Below are positions 50,970 to 58,999 of a stretch of DNA of 64,000 nt, one piece after another (position 1 is the first letter of the stretch; every line of letters starts with the position of its first letter). Origin of the DNA: Chloroflexales bacterium ZM16-3 (GTDB lineage Bacteria; Chloroflexota; Chloroflexia; Chloroflexales; Chloroflexaceae); assembly GCA_004138175.2 (NCBI GenBank), contig RYFE02000020.1:26021-90020 (forward strand). Direction: 5' to 3'. The position numbers and the translations under genes are program-made. The notes under the pieces were generated by a model. It was not told the DNA's origin. It did not search any database and worked only from the letters and a program-made list of their open reading frames with translations.

Positions 50970-52697
50970 TCAGCGCTTCCGCGCATACCCCGACCCCTCG
51001 ATGGCGGTGCGCAGCTCGTCTTTGAGGGCCGGCAGGCGCGGATAGGCATCGAAAAGGCTTCGGTAGTACCTATCAAAGTCACTTGTCCGGCCCTGGATCT
51101 TGCGGATCGCGCGGATCAGTTTGGCATAGCTGCCGGCCACGGCGTAGCTCTCGCGCTTACGCCCGTCCACCGCGCGAATCACCAGCCGCTCGTAGACCTG
51201 CACCGCACTGTCGAAGAGAAGATTCGGGTGGAGGGTCTGCGCCGTCGCATCGAGCAGATCCCCCTGCTCCCGCACCATCGCGGGCGCGCCGCCCAGCGCC
51301 TCGCGGAGCACCTCGTCTGGCTTTGCATGGGCCGCCGCCATCCCCATGCGCAGCAGCCCGGTCGCAACAACCCCTTTCAGGTCATTATCTGTCCAGCCCA
51401 TCGGGATCTCGGGGTGCAGGCCCCAGAGCACCGCGTGCTCGATCTGCCCCTCCAGGAGATGGGCGTAGCCCAGCAGCGCGGCAACCATGAGGCTCGGTGT
51501 CGTGAAGCCGGAGCTACGCTTGGCGACCTCAGCCAGCACCTGCCGCTCAACCTCGCCGGTCAGCTGGGGGTAGAGCTGCGCCCAGTCACCGGTGGTCTGC
51601 GCCGCCGCGCGCAAGCTCAGGTAGACCGAGAGGTCGCGCTTGTGTGTGAAGAGAGACTGGAGCGCCGCCAGCGCCTCAGCCGGGCGATCCAGGTGCAGCA
51701 GCGCCGTGCCGCGCGCCTCCTCCAGCTTGGGCCGGTAGATGCTCTGCGGCGGGAGCTTGGCCAGTCCGTCATCGGCCCAGGCCAACGCCTGCGCCCACTG
51801 CCCCTGCTCCTGATAGGCGCTGATCAGATCATCGTAGGGCCAACCCTGCTGCGGCCCAAGCTCCTGGCACAGCGACTCGCGCTCGGCCAGGCTGTGGGAG
51901 CGGCGGAATGCCTCGCGCAGCAGCTCGGCGGCATGGCCTGGGCCGTAGTAGCCATGCGGCTCCTGGTTTACCGGCTGGCGGCAGAGATCGCGCAGGTGCG
52001 CCTCAAGGCCGTGCATCCACTCGGGGTGACTCGCCCAGGCATCCAGCAGCGAATGGCGGTTGTCCCCGTAGAACGAGAGATTGCTCGACAGGTCGAGCAG
52101 TGTCTGCTCATCTCCGTTGTCGTCGCTATCCTCTTCATCGTCGTCATCGCTATCCTCCAGAACCACCGCTACCGGGTCGGGGTTCAGCATACCGAGTGCG
52201 GTAAAGAGATGCTGCTTCATCACATTAAGGTCGGTCTGGAGCGCTGTGGCTGGATCGGGGCGCGTGAAGTGGTAGCCATCCTCAACTAGGCCGAAGATAT
52301 CGAACAGTGCGACATAGGCCGCCGCAGCCACCCGGTAGTTACCGGCCCGGAAGAGGCTGGTCGCTGTAGCGAAAAGGCTATCCATCTCATCGATCCAGCC
52401 ATCGTCGCCAAAGCCGCGATAGTCGCCGTAGTCAGGATCGTAGCCCGCCCCATTCTGCACATACTTGTCGTTGGCGAGCGCATCGTACAGCTCCTGGATG
52501 CTGCTCAGCAGCTCGTCATCGCCCTTCAGTTCCAGCGTTTCCACCACCACCGGACGCGATTTCTGGCGCATCAGGTCGAGGAAAGCGGTCAGATTATCCG
52601 CATCGCGGTCTGCCAGGAAATCCCAGATCAGCGCCATCAGCTCATCGCGGTTATAGTGTTGCAGGCGCGTGTTGATCTTCTGTAGCAGGTCGTCCAT
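50970..52697 (-). CDS. Helical-repeat protein related to SWIM zinc-finger protein C-termini
   Basis: A 575-residue soluble protein, mostly helical with TPR-like hairpins (for example YQEQGQWAQALAWADDGLAK near 290). An acidic low-complexity run (VLEDSDDDDEEDSDDNGDE) occurs near 180. The last 60 residues (SYAVAGSYAKLIRAIRKIQG, then FDRYYRSLFDAYPRLPALKD) are typical of the C-termini of long SWIM zinc-finger proteins, but the SWIM CxCx(n)CxH motif is not present. GAGGG precedes the ATG. Function unknown; it may bind a SWIM-domain partner encoded elsewhere. Confidence 0.75.
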   Translation of the reverse strand: MDDLLQKINTRLQHYNRDELMALIWDFLADRDADNLTAFLDLMRQKSRPVVVETLELKGDDELLSSIQELYDALANDKYVQNGAGYDPDYGDYRGFGDDGWIDEMDSLFATATSLFRAGNYRVAAAAYVALFDIFGLVEDGYHFTRPDPATALQTDLNVMKQHLFTALGMLNPDPVAVVLEDSDDDDEEDSDDNGDEQTLLDLSSNLSFYGDNRHSLLDAWASHPEWMHGLEAHLRDLCRQPVNQEPHGYYGPGHAAELLREAFRRSHSLAERESLCQELGPQQGWPYDDLISAYQEQGQWAQALAWADDGLAKLPPQSIYRPKLEEARGTALLHLDRPAEALAALQSLFTHKRDLSVYLSLRAAAQTTGDWAQLYPQLTGEVERQVLAEVAKRSSGFTTPSLMVAALLGYAHLLEGQIEHAVLWGLHPEIPMGWTDNDLKGVVATGLLRMGMAAAHAKPDEVLREALGGAPAMVREQGDLLDATAQTLHPNLLFDSAVQVYERLVIRAVDGRKRESYAVAGSYAKLIRAIRKIQGRTSDFDRYYRSLFDAYPRLPALKDELRTAIEGSGYARKR

Positions 52698-53013
52698 ACA
52701 GCCCTCGATATGTTTCTCTGAAAGTCTATCCTGGGGTCACATATGATACCATGCACGTGCTGTGTTCACCGCGAGAGAGGTCGCGTTACAGGGCATGTGC
52801 AAAGTCCGTTCCCCCCTCCTAACCTCCCCCCGTTGGGGGGGAGAATCCGGCTCCCTCCCCCAGGGCTTGAGATGGAATATCGACATGATACGCCTCAATC
52901 TGACAGGGTACAATACGATGTGATTGCGTGAACGGGACTGACGATGACCTATGCCCGGCCGACTGGCTCGCCCGCCGCGAGCCGCTGCCCGGCTGGGCCT
53001 TTGGGGAGGGTTG
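52698..53013. other. Gap with G/C-run hairpin
   Basis: No gene is seen. A hairpin CTCCCCCC-GTT-GGGGGGGAG lies at about 52833-52853. The rest shows no promoter pair that I would defend apart from a TACAAT box near 52911 facing the YwbE gene. Confidence 0.4.
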
Positions 53014-53250
53014 ATGAACGGACAGTATCGCAAGGACATCCGGCCCGGGCTGCGGGTGGCGATCGTGCGCAAGCAGGACCAGCGCACGGGCCGGCGGACG
53101 GTCGGCGTGGTGAAGGACATCCTGACCTCGGCGGCCCAGCACTCGCGCGGGATCAAGGTGCGGCTGGAGGACGGCCAGATCGGGCGGGTCCAGGAGGTCG
53201 AGCCAGCCGTTACCGGCCAGATACACGAAGGAGGAGCCGATGCCGCGTAA
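53014..53250 (+). CDS. ywbE: YwbE family protein (DUF2196)
   Basis: A 78-residue basic protein. It matches the YwbE family closely: MNGQYRKDIRPGLRVAIVRK, QDQRTGRRTVGVVKDILT, then HSRGIKVRLEDGQIGRVQE. The fold is a small beta barrel, and a nucleic-acid-related role is suspected for the family but unproven. GGGGAGGG precedes the ATG at 53014. Its 3' end overlaps the next gene by 11 bp. Confidence 0.9.
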   Translation: MNGQYRKDIRPGLRVAIVRKQDQRTGRRTVGVVKDILTSAAQHSRGIKVRLEDGQIGRVQEVEPAVTGQIHEGGADAA

Positions 53251-53803
53251 AGCCGCCGCCCCCAAGCGCATCTACCAGCTGAAGATCACGCTCAAGGACA
53301 GCAAGCCGCCGATCTGGCGGCGGGTCGAGGTCCCGGACGATAGCACCTTGGCCACGCTCCACGCGATCATCCAGGCCGCGATGGGCTGGACCGACTCGCA
53401 CCTGCACATGTTCAGCATTGGCCGGACCACGTACGGCGTGCCGGACCCGGACTATGATGATGAAGATGTCCGCGATGAGCGGCGGGTCAAGCTGAACCAG
53501 CTGCTCACGGAGCCCAAGCAGAAGCTCAGCTACGAGTACGACTTTGGCGACAGCTGGACGCACGTCGTGCTGCTGGAGCAGGTGCGCGAGCCGGAGTCAG
53601 GCGTGGCCTACCCGCGCTGTACGGCGGGCAAGCGGGCCTGCCCGCCCGAGGACTGCGGCGGGGTCTGGGGCTATGCAGATTTTCTTGCGGCCATCACTGA
53701 CCCGGAGCACCCCGAGCACGACGAGTTGCTGGAGTGGGCGGGCGGCGCGTTCGATCCCGAGGATTTTGATCTGGCTGAGATCGACGCGGCGCTGCGCCAG
53801 TAG
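53240..53803 (+). CDS. Plasmid pRiA4b ORF-3-like family protein
   Basis: A 187-residue protein of the PF07929 family, found on plasmids and IS1096-related elements; function unknown. Hallmarks: YQLKITLKDSKPPIWRRVEV at the N-terminus, ATLHAIIQAAMGWTDSHLH near 40, YEYDFGDSWTHVVLLE near 97, and the CPPEDCGGVWGYADFL zinc-like motif near 138. Complete length. Overlaps ywbE by 11 bp and is likely cotranslated. Confidence 0.93.
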   Translation: MPRKAAAPKRIYQLKITLKDSKPPIWRRVEVPDDSTLATLHAIIQAAMGWTDSHLHMFSIGRTTYGVPDPDYDDEDVRDERRVKLNQLLTEPKQKLSYEYDFGDSWTHVVLLEQVREPESGVAYPRCTAGKRACPPEDCGGVWGYADFLAAITDPEHPEHDELLEWAGGAFDPEDFDLAEIDAALRQ

Positions 53804-53908
53804 ATACGGCGACGACCGGCGTGGAGCCGGGCACGATGTAGCTATCGGCGGGCGGCGCACACGCGCGATTAGGTAGTCGGGGAGCGTCATGCTATACCTC
53901 GTTGCGTA

Positions 53909-54103
53909 TCAGCCCATCGATAAGCGCAGCAGCGATTGGGCGTTGGCCTCGTCGTGCGACGGGTCGCGGTTGGCCTCGACGCGGGCGATGAAGGAGCCGC
54001 CGTCACGCGGGGCGAAGGTGACGGCGTAGATTTGGTAGCCAGTCCAGCTGCGGTGCAGGTGGAGCGTGTCGCCCTCGACGAAGGCGAACCACGTGTCCTC
54101 CAT
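53909..54103 (-). CDS. Short conserved protein, probably N-terminally truncated
   Basis: A 64-residue frame beginning MEDTWFAFVEGDTLHLHRSW, then TGYQIYAVTFAPRDGGSFIA. The HRSWTG-IY core is familiar from a family of about 100-residue proteins of unknown function in which it lies in the middle, so about 30 N-terminal residues appear to be missing. No ribosome site precedes the ATG, and the upstream DNA is occupied by a helical-repeat relic on the other strand. Possibly a pseudogene. Confidence 0.5.
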   Translation of the reverse strand: MEDTWFAFVEGDTLHLHRSWTGYQIYAVTFAPRDGGSFIARVEANRDPSHDEANAQSLLRLSMG

Positions 54104-54108
54104 TCGGC

Positions 54109-54405
54109 CTCCAGGACTGCGCGCTGCTCGCCCTGTAGGCAGCGCGCGCCATCGCCAGTGGATGGGGCCGAGCGAGCGTCCTCGGCGCCCTCGCCCCCCG
54201 CCTGCCGCCCGCCCTGCTGCCACTCGCCCTGGAGGCGGCGCGCGCCATCGCCGACGAGAAGCACCGAGCGAGCATCATCGGCGATCTCGCACTCCATATG
54301 CCGCCCGCCCTGGAGGCGGTGCGCACCCTCGCCGACGAGAAGCACCGAGCGAGCGCCCTTGACGCCCTCGCCCCCCGCCTTGTTGCCCATCGACTACTAA
54401 TTCAG
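54109..54405 (+). pseudogene. Relic of an alanine-rich helical-repeat protein
   Basis: In one plus-strand frame three to four imperfect repeats can be read: AARAIASGWGRASVLGALAP, AARAIADEKHRASIIGDLAL and VRTLADEKHRASALDALAPR. They are about 25-35 residues each, with an in-frame TAG at 54136-54138 and neither a start nor a proper end. It resembles alpha-solenoid repeats common in Chloroflexota. The remainder of the gene is gone. Confidence 0.6.
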
Positions 54406-54495
54406 GTATGGATTCCAAAATCGCCAGCAACAAAAATCGGTGGTACACCTGATGCACGCAAATCGAACAGGCGTGCGGAAAGATGGCGCGATCGA

Positions 54496-54533
54496 ACCCT
54501 GGTGGCATCATCAGTCGGGGTGGGCTACAATAG
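54496..54533 (+). repeat. 38-bp direct repeat, copy 1, upstream of the RelE-type operon
   Basis: A 38-bp sequence (starts ACCCTGGTGGCATCATCAGT and ends GGGCTACAATAG) identical to 56450-56487. It includes a TACAAT box 31 bp before the antitoxin start codon; in both copies a plus-strand gene begins shortly after, so it probably carries a promoter. A near-consensus -35 box is not evident. Confidence 0.75.
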
Positions 54534-54560
54534 CGGTATCAATGCGAGGAGGTGATGGCC

Positions 54561-54821
54561 ATGACCTTAACCGAGACCCTGAGAGACATAAAGTTCGTGG
54601 TCGGACCCGACGGTCGGCCGACTGCGGCGCTCGTAGATATTGCCGCATGGCAACACCTTGTGGATCTCTTGGAGGAGGCGGAGGATCAAGGCCTGCTGCG
54701 CGGCTACCTCGCCCGCCGCCGGACGGCGCGCACCCCCGAGGAGCTCGGCCTGATCTCCTGGGAGCAGGCCGAGGCAGAGCTCGACGCCCGTGAGGAGGCC
54801 AGTGATGCGCCTGTGGGTTGA
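54561..54821 (+). CDS. Antitoxin of a RelE/ParE-type pair
   Basis: An 86-residue acidic protein. The first 40 residues (LRDIKFVVGPDGRPTAALVD) look like the DNA-binding strand-helix part of Phd/RelB-like antitoxins, and the acidic C-terminal half (LEEAEDQGLLRGYLARRRTA) would wrap the toxin. The best start is the ATG at 54561, 8 nt after AGGAGG; earlier GTG and ATG codons are too close to the ribosome site. It overlaps the toxin gene by 17 bp. Confidence 0.75.
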   Translation: MTLTETLRDIKFVVGPDGRPTAALVDIAAWQHLVDLLEEAEDQGLLRGYLARRRTARTPEELGLISWEQAEAELDAREEASDAPVG

Positions 54822-55107
54822 GCCGGCGGTCATCGACGAGATCGCCTGGCTTCCCGGCAATATACGCCAGCGCGTGCGCCGCGCCATACGAGACCTTTCG
54901 AGCGAACCGCGCACGGCCCAGAGCCGGGCGCTCGATGTTCCCGCCGAGCTCCAGACTGAGGGCACCGAAGCGCGCCGCTTGCGGATGGATCAGTGGCGGA
55001 TCATCTATGTCATCGACTCCGAGATCAACCTGATCAGTGTGCTGGCAGTGCGCCGACGGCCGCCGTATAACTATGATGATCTCCACGAACTGCTTGGCGA
55101 GCGGTAG
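54805..55107 (+). CDS. RelE/ParE-type toxin
   Basis: A 100-residue basic protein with the RelE/ParE fold pattern: EPAVIDEIAWLPGNIRQRVR helix, then RRLRMDQWRIIYVIDSEINL (central strands with Arg/Tyr) and ISVLAVRRRPPYNYDDLHEL at the C-terminus. Relatives cleave mRNA on the ribosome or inhibit gyrase; which applies here is unclear. Its GTG/ATG start lies within the antitoxin 3' end, a typical arrangement. Confidence 0.82.
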   Translation: MRLWVEPAVIDEIAWLPGNIRQRVRRAIRDLSSEPRTAQSRALDVPAELQTEGTEARRLRMDQWRIIYVIDSEINLISVLAVRRRPPYNYDDLHELLGER

Positions 55108-55179
55108 ATGGCCAAGCAAAACAGCTCCACCTGCTCGCCAGGTGCTGTATACTATGATGTATATCGTAGGAGGCAGCCA

Positions 55180-55437
55180 ATGGCGACAAAGATCCGCAAA
55201 CAAATCTACCTGGAGCCCGCGCAGGAGACGATGCTGAAGCGTATCGCCGGGGCGACCGGCGTGCCAGAGGCAGAGATCATCCGCCAGGCAATTGATCGGC
55301 ACATCCAGCGGGTGCAGGTTTCACGCCGTGACCGACGGGCCTGGGCTGCGGAGCGCGACTACCTTGCGCAGCTTGTCGCCGCAGGCCCGGTGGCTGGCGC
55401 GCGCGCCTGGCGGCGTGAGGATCTGTATGAGGGTTAG
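55180..55437 (+). CDS. Ribbon-helix-helix antitoxin
   Basis: An 85-residue protein with an N-terminal ribbon-helix-helix (KIRKQIYLEPAQETMLKRIA, then VPEAEIIRQAIDRHI) for DNA binding and a tail that contacts the toxin (RAWAAERDYLAQL). AGGAGG precedes the ATG, and a TATACT box lies at about 55146. It overlaps the PIN gene by 11 bp. It starts 72 bp after the RelE-type toxin gene, so two toxin-antitoxin pairs stand in tandem. Confidence 0.85.
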   Translation: MATKIRKQIYLEPAQETMLKRIAGATGVPEAEIIRQAIDRHIQRVQVSRRDRRAWAAERDYLAQLVAAGPVAGARAWRREDLYEG

Positions 55438-55876
55438 GGTGTTGGTCGATACCAATGTGCTCGTCTACGCCTATGACCGGGCAGACCCACACAAGCAGCA
55501 GCAGGCGATCGCGGTGCTGGATCAGCTGGCCCAGCATGACGCTGGTGCCCTGACGACGCAGATCCTCGCCGAGTTTTTTGTTACCGTGACCCGCAAGCTC
55601 GCCGCGCCACTCAGTGCCGCCGACGCCTACACGCGCATCGAAAACCTCCTGCTCGCGTGGACCGTCTATGAGTCGTCGGGCTTGGTGGTGCTTGAGGCGG
55701 CGCGCGGCGTACGCGACCATCAGCTCAGCTACTGGGATGCCCAGATCTGGGCAACCGCCCGGCTCTACCAGGTGCCGGTTGTGCTGAGTGAGGATTTCGC
55801 CTCCGGCTCGACGCGTGAGGGCGTCCGCTTCGTCAACCCCTTTGCCCCCGCATTTCAGCTGGATGACTGGATGTAG
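55427..55876 (+). CDS. PIN-domain toxin (VapC-like)
   Basis: A 149-residue PIN ribonuclease. Acidic metal residues are visible in VLVDTNVLVYAYD (residue 6), ILAEFF (near 44), YWDAQIWATA (near 105) and LSEDF (near 124). PIN toxins cleave tRNA or rRNA; the preceding ribbon-helix-helix protein is the antitoxin. The longer open frame upstream is a shadow of the antitoxin gene. Confidence 0.9.
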   Translation: MRVRVLVDTNVLVYAYDRADPHKQQQAIAVLDQLAQHDAGALTTQILAEFFVTVTRKLAAPLSAADAYTRIENLLLAWTVYESSGLVVLEAARGVRDHQLSYWDAQIWATARLYQVPVVLSEDFASGSTREGVRFVNPFAPAFQLDDWM

Positions 55877-55882
55877 GGGCGT

Positions 55883-56149
55883 CATAACGATGTGCTGCCC
55901 CAGCCCTGGGGCAACCTGGGCATCTGCCTGATGATGCAGCGCATGTTCGACGAGGCCGAGGACGCGCTGCGCCGGGCGCTGGAGATCGACCCGAAGTACA
56001 CCATCGCCCGCCAGAACCTGGCCGGCATGCCCGCCATCCGGGCCAGCGGCATCCTGCCCCGGATCAAGACCACCCACCCGCTGAAGGGCAGCAAGCAGCA
56101 CCTCTCGGTGCTCGTCGAGGGCGAGAAGCAGCTGCGCGACATACGCTGA
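55883..56149 (+). pseudogene. TPR-type protein, C-terminal remnant
   Basis: The frame reads PQPWGNLGICLMMQRMFDEA, then EDALRRALEIDPKYTIARQN (a clear TPR) and a tail SGILPRIKTTHPLKGSKQ. No start codon with a ribosome site; the N-terminal part is missing. Such tails are found at the end of longer TPR or SEC-C proteins. Probably not expressed as a functional protein. Confidence 0.6.
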
Positions 56150-56163
56150 ATGGTAGGAGCACG

Positions 56164-56220
56164 ATGAGCGCAGACCGTGAGCTGCGGGCCTCTATCGACC
56201 GGCTGCTTCAGGAGCCATAA
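56164..56220 (+). pseudogene. Internally deleted copy of the 57118 gene (18 codons)
   Basis: This 57-bp frame (MSADRELRASIDRLLQEP) is the first 12 codons or so of the gene at 57118 (MSADPDELRASIDG) joined to its last codons (AIDRLLQEP). Both ends of the deletion carry the shared octamer CTATCGAC, so about 1.37 kb was lost by recombination across that microhomology. Confidence 0.75.
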
Positions 56221-56285
56221 TGTTCCTCCTGGGTGCGTATTGTACTGCTTGGACGAGGAGGGCTGAGCCTTCGCTCGCTCGCCAC

Positions 56286-56439
56286 CCAGGGCTTCTGCAA
56301 AGTCACCTCCCGGTGGGGGTGCGGGGGCGGCGAAGCCGCCCCCGCAGTATTTTTGTATTGGGTTTGGGCGGCGAAGCCGCCCAAACCCAATACAAAACCG
56401 GGTCTGGGGCGAAGCCCCAGGACTTTGCAGAAGCCCTGG
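56286..56439. mobile_element. 154-bp palindromic MITE-like element with 8-bp target duplication
   Basis: Terminal inverted repeats of 19 bp, perfect (CCAGGGCTTCTGCAAAGTC at 56286-56304 and its complement at 56421-56439). Inside are three GC-rich hairpins: GCGGGGGCGGC-GAA-GCCGCCCCCGC, a long TTTTGTATTGGGTTTGGGCG hairpin and CTGGGGC-GAA-GCCCCAG. Direct repeats CTCGCCAC flank it on both sides (56278-56285 and 56440-56447). Ends and duplication length differ from the 116-bp family. It probably interrupted a gene region now lost. Confidence 0.82.
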
Positions 56440-56449
56440 CTCGCCACCT

Positions 56450-56487
56450 ACCCTGGTGGCATCATCAGTCGGGGTGGGCTACAATAG
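56450..56487 (+). repeat. 38-bp direct repeat, copy 2, upstream of the 56519 gene
   Basis: Identical to 54496-54533. It ends 31 bp before the ATG of the 200-aa gene. The shared TACAAT box suggests a common promoter used by two unrelated genes, or a recombination breakpoint between the two loci. Confidence 0.75.
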
Positions 56488-56518
56488 GGCTCAACAACCC
56501 GAGTTGTTCGAGTAAACA

Positions 56519-57121
56519 ATGCCAGTAACCTACACCAACCGCAAAGGGGTGACCTATCACCTTTGCCAGTCCACCACCAAGACCGGGAAGCCGCGCTACG
56601 TCTTCGCCCGCGAGCCACGTGGCGCGCCGGTCGAGCAGATCCCGGCGGGCTTCCGCATCAGCGAGAGCGCCAACGGACGGGTGATGCTGGAGCGCGATCG
56701 CCCGTCGCTGCTGCTGCCGGAGGAGATCGCCGCCGTCGATGCCGCCATCTCCCGGCGCTCGCGCCCCCAGGACTACCACGTCGCGGTTAAGCATGACCAG
56801 ATCGTGGTCAGCGAGCGACCTGACATCGGCGGGGATGACCTGGCGAGCAGGATGGGTGCCTCGCTCGGCCTGCCAGCGGTCTTCACCGCCCAGATCCGCA
56901 GCGTGATCGACAGCCAGCGCAGTTTTATGCCGGTGCTGCGCTTCCGGCTGGCCGACCCCGAGCGGCGCATCTTCTCTGCCGAGCGCTGGTGCTCGCTGGG
57001 CAGCATCGACGACTGGATCGATGTCGGCGTGAGCGGATCGCTGGCGCAGATCGCCGGCCCGACTGTGGCCCGCCTCGGCGATGATGCCTTCTACGAGCCG
57101 TTCTGGGGCGAGGAGCTATGA
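56519..57121 (+). CDS. Conserved hypothetical protein, 200 aa
   Basis: A 200-residue soluble protein beginning MPVTYTNRKGVTYHLCQSTT. The first 60 residues read like a small beta sheet that could bind nucleic acid or a zinc-free ribbon (KTGKPRYVFAREPRGAPVEQ), followed by RRSRPQDYHVAVKHDQIVV and a helical tail. No catalytic motif is recognised. It overlaps the next gene by 4 bp (ATGA), so they form a translationally coupled pair. A fragment of a second copy is at 24289, near a broken copy of the partner gene, so the pair was duplicated as a unit. Confidence 0.75.
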   Translation: MPVTYTNRKGVTYHLCQSTTKTGKPRYVFAREPRGAPVEQIPAGFRISESANGRVMLERDRPSLLLPEEIAAVDAAISRRSRPQDYHVAVKHDQIVVSERPDIGGDDLASRMGASLGLPAVFTAQIRSVIDSQRSFMPVLRFRLADPERRIFSAERWCSLGSIDDWIDVGVSGSLAQIAGPTVARLGDDAFYEPFWGEEL

Positions 57122-58551
57122 GCGCAGACCCTGATGAGCTGCGGGCCTCTATCGACGGCCTGAGCCGAGAGGCGCTGGCGACACTGCTGCTTGATCTGGC
57201 CGGGCGCATGCCAGCCGTTGCCGACGCTCTCGCCGCCCGCCGCCGCGCAGTCGGCGGTGATGCACAGAGGCTCGTCACAACTATTCGCAGCGAGCTCAGC
57301 GGCGCCCGCCGCCGCTCCGGCCCCTGGCCGAACTTCGAGGCCATCCGCGATAAGCTGGTCTTGCTGCGCGACGCCGGGGCCGCCGACGCCATGTGCGAAC
57401 TGGCCGGGCCGATCCTTGAGGCCGGGGCTGATCTGATCGAGGAGACTGAGGACGAGGGCGATCTGGCCGAGGAGGTGGCCGCCTGCCTCGACCTGGTCTT
57501 CGCCGCGCTCCCGGCCAGCAGCATGTCGCCCGACACACAGATCCTCTGGGCGATCGACATGGAGCTGCGCGATCCCTTCGACCTCTGCCGTGGATCGGCT
57601 GCCGTCTGGGATCGCCCCGAGCCGCCGACAGTCTGGGGGCAGGTGGCTGATGTCCTGCGCACCCGACTGGATCGCATACCGCCCAGCAAGCCAGACGACC
57701 ATGAGGCCCGATTCACCCGCGACAGCCTGCTGAATCGGCTGGTTGCGGTGCTGGGCAAAGCCGGGCGGGCCGAAGAGGTCTTCGACCTCGTGGCCGTCGA
57801 GGCCCGCCGCGCGGGCAGCTACCCGCGTATGGTCACGCAGCTGCGTGCGGCGGGGCGGCTGGCCGAGGCTGAGCAATGGGCGCGCGACGGGCTGGCGGCT
57901 GGCGGCAGCCCCGCTGCCGACGGCGAGCTGCGTCAGGCCATCCGCGAGCTGCGCGCCCAGGCCGGCGACTGGGATGCCGTGGCCGCGCTCCAGGCCGATG
58001 CCTTCTTCAGCGCGCCGTCGATCCACACGCTCCAGCGACTGCTCGACGACAGCACGCGGGCTGGGGTGGCGCCCGCCGTCCGGAAGGCGGCCCTACGCTA
58101 CCTGGAGGACGGTGTGCGCCCCGATGGGCAGGCCGGCTGGCCGCTGCCACCGGCCGACCCGCCCCAGCCGACGACCGCAGCGCAGCCATTCCCGCAGTAC
58201 GAGTTACTCATCCAGCTCGCCATCGCCGAGCAGCGCCCCACCGACGTACTCAGCTGGTATGACCGGGCGCGGGCCGCGAAGGCGCGCCTAAGCGTCGCCG
58301 AGGATCGGATCGCTACGGCGGTTGGGCAGGCCCACCCGGAGCGAGCGGCAGCGATCTGGCGCGACTTAGCCACACGCCAGATCGCCCAGGCCAATGTGCG
58401 GGCCTACGACGAGGCCGCACGGCAGCTGCGCCGGCTGCGCGCCGTGCTGCCCGAGCCTGCCTGGCGCGCAGAGCTAGAGGGGCTGAAGGCCGCGCACCGC
58501 CGCAAGCCGCGGCTGGTCGAGGCTATCGACCGGCTGCTTCAGGAGCCATAA
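57118..58551 (+). CDS. Helical-repeat protein (SWIM-associated type), 477 aa
   Basis: A 477-residue alpha-helical protein, similar in layout to the C-termini of SWIM zinc-finger proteins and DUF6880-type proteins. Readable motifs: RASIDGLSREALATLLLDLA at the start, AEEVFDLVAVEARRAGSYPR near 220, AEQWARDGLAAGG near 250, AGDWDAVAALQADAFF near 280, LIQLAIAEQRPTDVLSWYDR near 363 and a basic end with RRKPRLVEAIDRLLQEP. No metal or nucleotide motif is seen. Coupled to the upstream 200-aa gene. Two relics of the gene exist in the window: a stop-interrupted copy at 24334-25281 and a deletion derivative at 56164-56220. Confidence 0.8.
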   Translation: MSADPDELRASIDGLSREALATLLLDLAGRMPAVADALAARRRAVGGDAQRLVTTIRSELSGARRRSGPWPNFEAIRDKLVLLRDAGAADAMCELAGPILEAGADLIEETEDEGDLAEEVAACLDLVFAALPASSMSPDTQILWAIDMELRDPFDLCRGSAAVWDRPEPPTVWGQVADVLRTRLDRIPPSKPDDHEARFTRDSLLNRLVAVLGKAGRAEEVFDLVAVEARRAGSYPRMVTQLRAAGRLAEAEQWARDGLAAGGSPAADGELRQAIRELRAQAGDWDAVAALQADAFFSAPSIHTLQRLLDDSTRAGVAPAVRKAALRYLEDGVRPDGQAGWPLPPADPPQPTTAAQPFPQYELLIQLAIAEQRPTDVLSWYDRARAAKARLSVAEDRIATAVGQAHPERAAAIWRDLATRQIAQANVRAYDEAARQLRRLRAVLPEPAWRAELEGLKAAHRRKPRLVEAIDRLLQEP

Positions 58552-58999
58552 CGAATGCCCCAGCAATACATATCTGCCTACGCTGTTCGAGCTAAGCATC
58601 TGGTACGACCCAATGGAATTCGAACGGCTCCAGGCGGTCTCGCTCTGAAGGCTAGCGCGTTCTAACGCGAAGAAACGCCAGGGGATGATTTCCCTGGCGT
58701 TTCAAATGCATATTTGCAGAAAGTACTTCGTACCTACAGCAGAAAGTACTTCGCATTGACAGTGATGGCGTAAAACCGTGCTTTCTCTTCATGACTGTAA
58801 AGACTTTTGTTGACCTCCCCGATCATCCAATGCACCACGAATCGTAGTTTTTACACGGTTGTTACAATGGCTGGTGGTGTCCCTCATATTCCGTGATGAG
58901 CTACTGTCACGAAAATCCGCATTGTAATGCCATCTAACTGGTCACTGGAAACATCGCTGGAGGCTGAAAGAGGCCATTTCTTCGCTATTTCTGGTCACA
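58552..58999. other. 448-bp gap, lower GC, no gene seen
   Basis: Besides the hairpin at 58672, it contains GCAGAAAGTACTTCG twice (about 58715 and 58739). No open frame with a ribosome site. Base composition is lower in GC than the genes before it, marking the border to the defence-like region. Confidence 0.4.
58672..58703 (+). terminator. 12-bp hairpin after the 57118 gene
   Basis: GAAACGCCAGGG-GATGATTT-CCCTGGCGTTTC, perfect stem, 120 bp past the stop codon. No long T-run, but the complementary strand side has TTTC. Confidence 0.55.

Noticed and set aside
53887..54390. 167-aa minus-strand frame
   Set aside because: Composition is that of an antisense shadow of the helical-repeat relic; the plausible short protein is in another frame (53909-54103).
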